DNA of 64,000 nt from Streptomyces longispororuber (GTDB taxonomy: Bacteria > Actinomycetota > Actinomycetes > Streptomycetales > Streptomycetaceae). The notes beneath the pieces were generated by a model, which saw only the letters and a list, made by a program, of their open reading frames with translations, was not told where the DNA came from and did not search any database. Position numbers and translations under genes: made by a program. The DNA lies in NCBI RefSeq assembly GCF_014656095.1, contig NZ_BNBT01000019.1, positions 17,424-81,423 on the forward strand, written 5' to 3'. This document shows, piece after piece, positions 42,799 to 50,298 of this stretch. The first letter of the stretch is position 1. Each line of letters begins with the position of its first letter.

Positions 42799-43296
42799 GT
42801 GACCGACTCACCGCAGCACCGCATCTTCACCATGCTGGACGTGGACGGCGACGGCGTCGTCACGCACGCCGAATACCTCGGCCGCGTCGAACGTGTCGCG
42901 TCGGCCGTGGGGCGCGATCCGGAGCACCGGGTCGTCGCCGCGTCACGAGCCGCGCACGAGGCCGTCTTCCAGGACATGGACGGCGACCACGACGGACGGG
43001 TGACCTTCGAGGAGTACCGCTCGTGGGTGGGGCACGACGCGTTCGAGCGCTCCTGCCGGCCCGCGCTGGGCTCGCTGTTCGACATCGCCGACCTCGACGG
43101 TGACGGACTCCTGGACCGCGACGGGTTCGTCCGGCTGCGCACGGCGGCGGGCAACGCCGGGGCCGCGGCCGGGGCGGCGTTCGACGCCCTCGACGCCGAC
43201 GGCGACGGGCTGATCGACCGCGACGCCTACCTGACGGGCATCCGCGACTTCGTCACCACGGGCACCTCCCCCATGGCCGCGGCCTACGTGGCGTAG
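42799..43296 (+). CDS. four-EF-hand calcium-binding protein
   Basis: A 165-residue calmodulin-like bacterial protein. Four loops are visible: DVDGDGVVTHAE, DMDGDHDGRVTFEE, DLDGDGLLDRDG and DADGDGLIDRDA. The second has an altered spacing, and the last residues of loops 3 and 4 are Gly and Ala instead of Glu, so these two may bind weakly. Similar Streptomyces EF-hand proteins are cytoplasmic calcium buffers or sensors. GTG start with AGGAG. An 18-bp direct repeat spans the stop. Confidence 0.9.
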   Translation: MTDSPQHRIFTMLDVDGDGVVTHAEYLGRVERVASAVGRDPEHRVVAASRAAHEAVFQDMDGDHDGRVTFEEYRSWVGHDAFERSCRPALGSLFDIADLDGDGLLDRDGFVRLRTAAGNAGAAAGAAFDALDADGDGLIDRDAYLTGIRDFVTTGTSPMAAAYVA

Positions 43297-43330
43297 CCCG
43301 GCCCCGGAGGCCACGTGGCGTAGCCCGGCC
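43286..43330 (+). repeat. 18-bp direct repeat across the stop of the EF-hand gene
   Basis: ACGTGGCGTAGCCCGGCC occurs at 43286-43303 and 43313-43330, a 27-bp period. Both copies contain the TAG stop. Confidence 0.93.
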
Positions 43331-43466
43331 ACGGGGGACGGTGTGCACGGTGTCGGGCGCCACGGAGATCGGAATCACTTTGCCCGGCCCGCCTGCCTGG
43401 CGGATCATGGAGCCGGCAGCGGAGGCCATCCGGGTGACGTCCGGGACCGACTCTTACGGAGCAGCC

Positions 43467-44540
43467 GTGCAGGACCAGCAGCGACACGCGTCCCGGCGCA
43501 TACCGGGTCCCCACGGGCGAGCGGTACGGCTCTCCGTCCTCGACCGCTCCCGGACCCGCGAGGGCCACGACGGCCCCGGGGCGCTGCGGGACACGGTCCG
43601 CTTCGCCCAGGAGGCCGAGGCGCTCGGCTACCACCGCTTCTGGGTGTCCGAGCACCACGGGGTGCCCGGGGTCGCCGGTTCCGCGCCGACGGTGCTCGCG
43701 GCGGCCGTCGCCGGAGCCACCCGGACGATCCGGGTGGGCACGGGCGGCGTGATGCTGCCCAACCACCAGCCGCTCGTGGTGGCCGAGCAGTTCGGTGTCC
43801 TGGAGGCGCTGTTCCCGGGCCGGATCGACATGGGGCTCGGGCGGTCCGTCGGGTTCACGGACGGGGTGCGCAAGGCGCTCGGCCGCGACAAGCACGCCGC
43901 GGAGGACTTCGCGGCCCAGCTCACCGAGGTGCTCGGCTGGTTCCGCGGCACCTCGGACACGGGGGTGCGCGCCTACCCCGCCGACGGCGCGCGGGTCCCG
44001 GCGTACGTCCTGGCCACCGGTGAGGGGGCCGCCATCGCGGCGGAGGCGGGGCTGCCGCTGGTCATCGGTGACCTGCGGGGGCGCGAGCGGATGCTGCGCG
44101 CCGTCGACGGCTACCGCGCGGCGTTCCGGCCGTCGCCCTGGGCGGCGGAGCCGTACGTGATCGTCTCCGGCACGGTCGCCGTGGCCGCCACCGAGGAGGC
44201 CGCGCGCCGTCTGCTCGTACCGGAGGCGTGGTCGATGGCGTACGCGCGGACGCACGGCACGTTCCCGCCGCTGCCGCCCGCCGAGCGCGTCGAGGAGCTC
44301 GCGGCGGGCGGCGCGCTGACCGACAAGGAGCGGAGCCTGTACGAGTCCGGGCTCCAGGGCCACATATACGGCACGGAGGAGCAGGTCGCCGACGCGCTGG
44401 CGGCCCTGGTCGAGGACAGCGGCGCCCAGGAGGTCCTGGTGACGACGAGTACGTACGACCGCGAGGGCCTGCTCGACTCCTACCGGCGCCTGGCGCGCGT
44501 GGCGGGCCTCACCGGGGGCGGGGGCGCCGACCGTCCCTGA
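43467..44540 (+). CDS. luciferase-like (LLM class) flavin-dependent oxidoreductase
   Basis: A 357-residue TIM-barrel flavoenzyme of the bacterial luciferase superfamily. Motifs: RFAQEAEALGYHRFWVSEHHGVPGVAGSAPTVLAAAVAG, RIRVGTGGVMLPNHQPLVVAEQFGVLEALFPGRIDMGLGRS, and GTEEQVADALAALVEDSGAQEVLVTT at the end. It probably uses FMNH2 or F420 to oxidise an organic substrate; the substrate is unknown. GTG 43467 has CGGAG five bases upstream; the upstream extension looks non-coding. Confidence 0.9.
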   Translation: MQDQQRHASRRIPGPHGRAVRLSVLDRSRTREGHDGPGALRDTVRFAQEAEALGYHRFWVSEHHGVPGVAGSAPTVLAAAVAGATRTIRVGTGGVMLPNHQPLVVAEQFGVLEALFPGRIDMGLGRSVGFTDGVRKALGRDKHAAEDFAAQLTEVLGWFRGTSDTGVRAYPADGARVPAYVLATGEGAAIAAEAGLPLVIGDLRGRERMLRAVDGYRAAFRPSPWAAEPYVIVSGTVAVAATEEAARRLLVPEAWSMAYARTHGTFPPLPPAERVEELAAGGALTDKERSLYESGLQGHIYGTEEQVADALAALVEDSGAQEVLVTTSTYDREGLLDSYRRLARVAGLTGGGGADRP

Positions 44541-44662
44541 CGAGGGGCGGGGCCCAGCGGGGCGCGCGAACTGAGCCCCCGGGGGGTGCCCGCCCGAGGT
44601 GCGCGGCGCGTACCGCCCTAGGATCGTGGGGTTTGTCCCCTCGTCGCGTTCGGAGCCCCCTC

Positions 44663-47014
44663 ATGCCCAGCCCCCGCGCCCACGACCACGATCCGTTCGT
44701 CCGCGTCCGGGGAGCCCGCGAGCACAACCTGCGCGGCGTCGACGTGGACGTCCCGCGCGACGTGATCGCCGTCTTCACCGGCGTCTCCGGGTCCGGGAAG
44801 TCCTCGCTCGCCTTCGGCACGATCTACGCGGAGGCGCAGCGGCGCTACTTCGAGTCGGTCGCGCCGTACGCGCGCCGCCTCATCCACCAGGTGGGAGCGC
44901 CCCGGGTCGGGGAGATCACGGGCCTGCCGCCCGCCGTCTCGCTCCAGCAGCGCAGGGCGGCGCCGACGTCCCGGTCCTCGGTGGGCACCGTCACGACCCT
45001 CTCCAACTCCCTGCGCATGCTGTACTCGCGCGCCGGTGACTACCCGGCGGGCGCCGAACGGCTCGACTCCGACGCCTTCTCGCCCAACACGGCCGCCGGT
45101 GCCTGCCCCGAGTGCCACGGCCTCGGCCGGGTGCACCGCACCACCGAGGAGCTCCTCGTCCCCGACCCGTCGCTGTCCGTCCGGGACGGCGCCATCGCGG
45201 CCTGGCCGGGCGCCTGGCAGGGCAAGAACCTCCGGGACGTCCTCGACGCGCTGGGATACGACGTCGACCGGCCCTGGCGCGAACTGCCGCGGAGCGAACG
45301 GGAGTGGATCCTCTTCACCGACGAGCAGCCGGTGGTGACGGTGCACCCCGTCCGCGAGGCGGACCGTATCCAACGCCCTTACCAGGGCACGTACATGAGC
45401 GCCCGGCGGTACGTCATGAAGACGTTCTCCGACTCCAAGAGCCCGACCCTGCGCGCCAAGGCCGAACGCTTCCTGACCAGCGAACCGTGCCCGGCGTGCG
45501 GCGGCAGCAGGCTGCGGCCCGAGGCGCTGGCGGTCACGTTCGCGGGCCGGACGATCGCGGAGCTGGCCGCGCTGCCGCTCACCGACCTGGCGGCGTGCCT
45601 GCGGGACGCGGGCGGAGCGTCGGAGACCGCCCGGGTCCTGACCGCCGACCTGCTCTCCCGCATCGACACCGTGGTGGAACTGGGCCTCGGCTACCTGTCC
45701 CCCGACCGCGCCACGCCGACGCTCTCCCCGGGCGAGCTCCAGCGGCTGCGCCTCGCGACGCAGTTGCGCTCGGGTCTCTTCGGCGTCGTGTACGTGCTCG
45801 ACGAGCCGTCGGCGGGCCTGCACCCGGCCGACACGGAGGCCCTGCTCGGCGTCCTCGACCGGCTCAAGGCCGCGGGCAACTCGGTCTTCGTGGTCGAGCA
45901 CCACCTGGACGTGATGCGGCACGCGGACTGGCTGGTGGACGTCGGGCCGGGCGCGGGCGAGCACGGCGGGCGCGTGCTGCACAGCGGGCCCGTGGCGGAG
46001 CTGGCGGACGTGCCGGAGTCGGCCACGGCCCGCTACCTCTTCGGCCGCGCCCCCGCGCCGGCGCGGCAGGTGCGGACACCGCGCGGCTGGCTGAAGGTGG
46101 GGCCGGTGACGCGGCACAACCTGCGGGACGTGTCCGTGGAGTTCCCCCTCGGCGCGTTCACCGCGGTCACCGGGGTCTCCGGGTCCGGCAAGTCCACCCT
46201 GATCGGCGAGATCACGGAGGACCTTGACGGCGTGGGGCGCCTGGTCCGGGTGGACCAGAAGCCCATCGGCCGTACGCCGCGCTCGAACCTCGCCACGTAC
46301 ACCGGGCTCTTCGACGTCGTCCGCAAGGTCTTCGCCGCGACGGACGAGGCGCGGGCGCGTGGGTACGGCGTCGGGCGCTTCTCCTTCAACGTGCCGGGCG
46401 GCCGGTGCGAGACCTGCCAGGGCGAGGGGTTCGTGAGCGTGGAGCTCCTCTTCCTGCCCAGTACGTACGCCCCCTGCCCGGACTGCGGGGGCGCCCGCTA
46501 CAACACCGAGACGCTGGAGGTCACCCACCGGGGGCGGAGCGTGGCCGAGGTCCTCGACCTGACCGTCGAGGCGGCCGCCGACTTCTTCGCCGACACGCCG
46601 GGGGCGCTGCGCAGCCTGCGGGCGCTGCTGGACGTGGGGCTCGGCTACCTGCGGCTCGGTCAGCCCGCGACGGAGCTGTCCGGGGGTGAGGCGCAGCGCA
46701 TCAAGCTGGCCGGGGAGTTGCAGCGGGTGCGGCGGGGGCACACCCTCTACCTCCTGGACGAGCCCACCACCGGGTTGCACCCGGCCGACGTGGAGCTCCT
46801 CGTGGGGCGCCTGCACGAGCTGGTCGACGCGGGGCACTCCGTGGTGGTGGCCGAGCACGACATGGCCGTGGCGGCCGGGGCGGACTGGGTGGTGGACCTC
46901 GGGCCCGGGGGCGGGGCGGAGGGGGGCCGCGTGGTGGCCTCGGGGCCACCGGCCCAGGTCGCCCGCGCCCGGGCGGGCCACACGGCGCCCTACCTGGCGG
47001 CGGCCCTGACCTGA
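44663..47014 (+). CDS. UvrA2-like class II excinuclease ATPase
   Basis: A 783-residue UvrA-family ABC ATPase, shorter than true UvrA (about 950). Two Walker A motifs GVSGSGKSS (near 40) and GVSGSGKST (near 507), signatures [15 protein letters not shown] and [15 protein letters not shown], and Zn-finger cysteines in [16 protein letters not shown] and CETCQGEG...[18 protein letters not shown] and [12 protein letters not shown] are Walker B regions. UvrA2 proteins lack part of the UvrB-binding region and are linked to resistance to DNA-damaging natural products. Start ATG after GGAG. It could belong to self-resistance but there is no cluster beside it. Confidence 0.92.
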   Translation: MPSPRAHDHDPFVRVRGAREHNLRGVDVDVPRDVIAVFTGVSGSGKSSLAFGTIYAEAQRRYFESVAPYARRLIHQVGAPRVGEITGLPPAVSLQQRRAAPTSRSSVGTVTTLSNSLRMLYSRAGDYPAGAERLDSDAFSPNTAAGACPECHGLGRVHRTTEELLVPDPSLSVRDGAIAAWPGAWQGKNLRDVLDALGYDVDRPWRELPRSEREWILFTDEQPVVTVHPVREADRIQRPYQGTYMSARRYVMKTFSDSKSPTLRAKAERFLTSEPCPACGGSRLRPEALAVTFAGRTIAELAALPLTDLAACLRDAGGASETARVLTADLLSRIDTVVELGLGYLSPDRATPTLSPGELQRLRLATQLRSGLFGVVYVLDEPSAGLHPADTEALLGVLDRLKAAGNSVFVVEHHLDVMRHADWLVDVGPGAGEHGGRVLHSGPVAELADVPESATARYLFGRAPAPARQVRTPRGWLKVGPVTRHNLRDVSVEFPLGAFTAVTGVSGSGKSTLIGEITEDLDGVGRLVRVDQKPIGRTPRSNLATYTGLFDVVRKVFAATDEARARGYGVGRFSFNVPGGRCETCQGEGFVSVELLFLPSTYAPCPDCGGARYNTETLEVTHRGRSVAEVLDLTVEAAADFFADTPGALRSLRALLDVGLGYLRLGQPATELSGGEAQRIKLAGELQRVRRGHTLYLLDEPTTGLHPADVELLVGRLHELVDAGHSVVVAEHDMAVAAGADWVVDLGPGGGAEGGRVVASGPPAQVARARAGHTAPYLAAALT

Positions 47015-47040
47015 GGCCCGGCGCAGGCCTGGCCCCTCCC

Positions 47041-47262
47041 ACCCACCCACCCGTGCGGCCCCACCGGGCCCGCCCGGCCCCGACCTAGCGGCTCTCCCGC
47101 CGCCGTCCGGCCGCCCGCCGCTACCGCGGCGAAGTCGCCCACCCGCCCACCCGTACAACCCCACCAGGCCCACCCGGCCCCGACCTAGCGGCTTGCGCAC
47201 CGTCGTCGGCGATACCGCCGCTACCGCGGCGGGGTTTCCCACCCACCCACCCGTGCGGCCCC
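47041..47262. repeat. 100-bp tandem repeat, 2.2 copies
   Basis: Units start at 47041, 47141 and 47241, an exact 100-bp period. Each begins ACCC(A/G)CCCACCCGT and the two full copies share CCCGGCCCCGACCTAGCGGCT and CCGCTACCGCGGCG blocks; copy 3 is partial. It follows the UvrA2 stop by 26 bp. Confidence 0.92.
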
Positions 47263-47289
47263 GGCGAGAGCGCCCGGCCGGGGGAATTG

Positions 47290-47336
47290 AGCCCGTCCGG
47301 CGATTGAGGACAAGCCGCGCAGCGGCGGTGACGGGT
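47290..47336. repeat. copy A of a dispersed repeat, GCCCGTCCGGCGATTGAGGA
   Basis: Consensus GCCCGTCCGGCGNTTGAGGA followed by CGAGGCGCGCAGCGSCGA. This copy has CAAGCCGCGCAGCGGCGGTG after the core. The same family occurs at 47401, 47491, 58849 and 58935. From memory, it is a very common Streptomyces intergenic element. Confidence 0.9.
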
Positions 47337-47400
47337 GAGCGGGTGGGGAAGCAGCCCGGCAGCTCGCGGGAACAGACAAGCCCGCAGGCGAGGCCGTCAA

Positions 47401-47441
47401 GCCCGTCCGGCGATTGAGGACACGGCGCGGAGCGGCGATGA
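47401..47441. repeat. copy B of the dispersed repeat
   Basis: Core GCCCGTCCGGCGATTGAGGA is exact; the tail reads CACGGCGCGGAGCGGCGATG. Confidence 0.9.
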
Positions 47442-47490
47442 GGGTGGGCGGGCGGGAGAGAACGGCCCATCAGACGCGCAGGGCTCTGTG

Positions 47491-47540
47491 AGCCCGTCCG
47501 GCGATTGAGGACGAGGCGCGCAGCGGCGATGACGGGTGGG
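47491..47540. repeat. copy C of the dispersed repeat
   Basis: Core is exact, with tail CGAGGCGCGCAGCGGCGATG. Copies A, B and C are spaced about 111 and 91 bp between UvrA2 and the LysR gene. The 300 bp before the LysR stop hold no gene. Confidence 0.9.
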
Positions 47541-47592
47541 CGGGCAAGTGGGAGTGGCGGGCAGGAGTGGGGGGGGTGGTTGGGGCTGCGGG

Positions 47593-48558
47593 TCAAGGGG
47601 AGTCGTACACCACGGTCCAGGGGCGGCTGTGGGCCGGCGCACCCGCCGCCGGCCTCGGCACCGCCGCCCGGTCCCGCCCCAGCACCCCCGCCGCCACCCG
47701 GGCGAACCGCGCCGCCCCCGCATGCGCCCCCTGCGCGGGCCACGCCGCGGCGACCCGCTGCACCAGCGGCCGCCCCGCCAGGGGCCGCCAGGCCACCCGC
47801 GGCTCCTTGCGCGCGGCGGTACCCCGTTCGAACGCCACCCCCTGCCCCGCCGCCACGAGCCCGAGCAGGAACTCCGGGTTCCGCGCGTGCCGGACCCGCC
47901 CCGGGACGAAGCCCCCGGCGCGGCACGCGTCGAGCGTGGCGTCGTACCAGCCGGGCGCGGCGTCCCGCGGGCACAGCACCAGGTCGTGCCCGGCCAGGTC
48001 GGCGAGGCCGACCTCCGGGAGCCGGGCGAGCGGTGACGTACGGGGCAGCACCACGCCCAGCTCCACGGCGACCTCGGGGCCGAGGGCGAGCCCGGTGGCG
48101 TCCACCGGCTGGTGCAGGAGCCCGACGTCGAGTCCGCCCGAGGCGAGCAGGCGGAGCTGTTCCTGCGTGGACACCTCCTGGAGGTCCACGCGCAGCCCGG
48201 GCGCCTCCTCCGCGCAGGCGGCGAGCAGCGCGTGCAGCACGGGCGCGGCGATGTCCTCGGGCACGCCCGCGCGCAGCGTACCGACGTCCCCGTCGACGGC
48301 CCGCCGCACCAGCGACCGCAGCCGCTCCTCGCGGACGAGGAGTTCGCGGGCCTCGTCGTACAGGACGGTGCCGGCGGGGGTGAGCCTGACCTGGCGGCTG
48401 TTGCCGCGGTCGAAGAGTTCGGCGCCGAGCTCGCGCTCCAGGCGGCGCACGGCCTGGCTGAGCGGCGGCTGCGCCATGCCGAGCAGTTCGGCGGCGCGGC
48501 TGAAGTGCAGCTCCTCCGCGGTGACGACGAAGATACGCAGGTGCCGCATGAGATCCAC
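47593..48558 (-). CDS. LysR-family regulator
   Basis: A 321-residue LTTR. Helix-turn-helix in MRHLRIFVVTAEELHFSRAAELLGMAQPPLSQAVRRLERELGAELFDRG, followed by the two-lobed effector domain (RAGVPEDIAAPVLHALLAACAEEAPGLRVDLQE, LDVGLLHQPVDATGLALGPEVAVELGVVLP, VRHARNPEFLLGLVAAGQGVAF). It is divergent from a beta-lactamase-like gene only 35 bp away, the arrangement of AmpR-type control, though that target is inferred. The C-terminal 30 residues are Pro/Ala-rich. Confidence 0.92.
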   Translation of the reverse strand: MDLMRHLRIFVVTAEELHFSRAAELLGMAQPPLSQAVRRLERELGAELFDRGNSRQVRLTPAGTVLYDEARELLVREERLRSLVRRAVDGDVGTLRAGVPEDIAAPVLHALLAACAEEAPGLRVDLQEVSTQEQLRLLASGGLDVGLLHQPVDATGLALGPEVAVELGVVLPRTSPLARLPEVGLADLAGHDLVLCPRDAAPGWYDATLDACRAGGFVPGRVRHARNPEFLLGLVAAGQGVAFERGTAARKEPRVAWRPLAGRPLVQRVAAAWPAQGAHAGAARFARVAAGVLGRDRAAVPRPAAGAPAHSRPWTVVYDSP

Positions 48559-48593
48559 GGGACGAGCGTAGGCGAGGGAAAGTGAGGGGCGGG

Positions 48594-49679
48594 ATGCGGG
48601 TCGAGGACCGGATCCGGGAGGTGTTCGCGCGGGCGGGCGCGGAGGGCGCGCTGCACGCGGTGCGCGTCGGCTTCCCCGGCGAAGCGCACTCCTTCGGCGA
48701 AACCGCCACGCCCAGCCCCGGGGTGACCCACGCCCGAGCCGCAGCCACCACCCCCGGCGAAGCCACCACCCTCCGCGGAGCCACTGCCCCCGGCGGAGCC
48801 GATTCCCCCGGCCCCGGCGCAGCCACTGCTCCCGGCCCCGGCGACGGGAAGCCGTGCGCGTCGGGGGAGGTGGCCCTCGACGCGGACACCCCCGTCCCCC
48901 TCTCCTCCGTCTTCAAGGTGCTGCTGGTCCTGGAGTTCGCGCGGCAGGTCGTCGCGGGGCAGCTCGATCCGCGGGAGCGGGTGCTCGTGACGGACGAGCA
49001 CCGGCTCGGCGGGTGGGGCACCGCTGGGTGCGTGGACGACGTGGAGATCTCGCTGCGCGACCTGGCGTACTTCGCACTGACGGTGAGCGACAACTCCGCG
49101 GCCGACGTCCTGCTGTCCCGCGTCGGCGTCGACACGCTGGGGATGCTCGCGCGGGAGCTGGGGCTGGAGCGGACCAGGATCGTGGGCGGGCCGCGCGAGG
49201 CCCTCGCGTCGATGCTCGCGGACGTCGGCGCGCGGACCGAGGAGGAGTTCGCGGTGCGCTACCGCGCGCTGCCGGACGAGCGGAAGCGCCGCCTCAGCGT
49301 CCTCGACCCGCTCCGCGCCAACGCGAGCACGCCCCGCGACGTGACGCGGCTGCTCGACCTGATCTGGCGGGACGAGGCGGGCCCGCCCGAAGCCTGCGCG
49401 CAGGTACGGGCCCTGATGGGGCGCCAGGTATTCCGGCACCGGCTGACGTCCGGGTTCCCCGACGACGTGCGGATCGCCGCGAAGACCGGCACGCTGCCGG
49501 GCCTGCACATCGAGGCGGGCGTCGTGCGGCTGCCCGAGGGGGACGAGTACGCGGTGGCGGTGTTCGCCCGGAGCCGCGCCATGGTCGCCGACCTCACGCG
49601 GGTGGACGCCGCCATCGGCACGGCGGCCCGCCTGGCCGTCGACACCCTGCGCCCCGGCGCGGCCGCCACGGCCCCGTGA
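48594..49679 (+). CDS. class A beta-lactamase-like serine hydrolase, cytoplasmic, atypical
   Basis: A 361-residue penicillin-recognising fold protein. The SXXK is SSVFKV (Ser105, Lys108), the SDN loop is at 165-167, and KTG at 297-299. The omega-loop ExxLN of true class A enzymes is absent (region RRLSVLDPLRANASTPRDVTRLL), so the deacylating Glu is not seen. There is no signal peptide, and a Pro/Ala/Thr-rich insert of about 55 residues (36-90) interrupts the N-terminal strands. It may be a non-lactamase esterase or amidase, or an inactive binder. Start is ATG 48594 or GTG 48582. Divergent LysR gene. Confidence 0.8.
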   Translation: MRVEDRIREVFARAGAEGALHAVRVGFPGEAHSFGETATPSPGVTHARAAATTPGEATTLRGATAPGGADSPGPGAATAPGPGDGKPCASGEVALDADTPVPLSSVFKVLLVLEFARQVVAGQLDPRERVLVTDEHRLGGWGTAGCVDDVEISLRDLAYFALTVSDNSAADVLLSRVGVDTLGMLARELGLERTRIVGGPREALASMLADVGARTEEEFAVRYRALPDERKRRLSVLDPLRANASTPRDVTRLLDLIWRDEAGPPEACAQVRALMGRQVFRHRLTSGFPDDVRIAAKTGTLPGLHIEAGVVRLPEGDEYAVAVFARSRAMVADLTRVDAAIGTAARLAVDTLRPGAAATAP

Positions 49680-50298
49680 CCGCCCCATCGGCTGAGCGTC
49701 GACACCCTGAACACGTAAGCCCCCCCGCCAGCCGCGCGTCAACGCCGCGGACCCACGCCACCACACCCCCGTCACCCTCCCGTCCTCGCCCTGAACGCAC
49801 ACGCCCGCACCCCCCGGCTCCGCAACCAGGCATCGACGCCCTGACGCCACCCCCACGTCCGCAGGACGTGCCGGGCCTCGTCACGGGCCGCGTGGCCGGT
49901 GGGCGCGGTGGCGCGGGTATCGGGCCGGGCGGCGATCCGGCAGCAGGCCTCCTGCAGTCGGCCCCCTCCTCCGCGGCGGGCCCCGAGGGCGCTGCGGGCC
50001 GCCGAGCCGTACCGAAGCTGCGCGCACGCCTCGGCACGACCTCCGCCGCGCAGTACACCGCCGCGCCCGACGACAGCTTCGCGTTCGGCCCGCGGGCCGT
50101 CCTCGACGCCCTCGAACCAGGCTCTCGCCGGAGGGCCTCCTTCCGCAGGAGTAGCCCGCCCGGGCGGGCCCTCTCTCACCGCGTTCCGTTGAGCGGAACG
50201 CACGCTGGCCTCGCATCGTGCACCTCGACATAGTCGACATCCCCACGCCACTGCGGGCGCGGACACGGTGAGGAAGCTCACGAACAGAGGCGGCGCTC
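49680..50298. other. spacer with a possible TetR remnant
   Basis: 619 bp with no intact gene. The first half is Pro-rich in all frames and looks non-coding. The second half holds the TetR-like fragment below and the leader of the metalloprotease gene. A short peptide frame (GTG 50219, HLDIVDIPTPLRARTR) ends just before that gene but has no family match I know. Confidence 0.4.
49940..50130 (+). pseudogene. possible degenerate C-terminus of a TetR-type regulator
   Basis: One frame reads RAVPKLRARLGTTSAAQYTA then APDDSFAFGPRAVLDALEPG. The pattern DDSFAFG..R.VLDALE is typical of TetR/AcrR C-termini (FEFGL.R.LDGLEAL). No start codon, N-terminal helix-turn-helix or ribosome site is present, so if real it is a relic. 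Chance similarity cannot be excluded. Confidence 0.35.

Noticed and set aside
47041..47540. CRISPR-like array
   Set aside because: Tandem units are 100 bp and contiguous without variable spacers, and the dispersed copies are irregularly spaced, with no cas genes.
44618..49135. Very long minus-strand open frame across UvrA2 and the LysR/beta-lactamase region
   Set aside because: It is antisense to well-supported genes and crosses repeats; composition is shadow-like.
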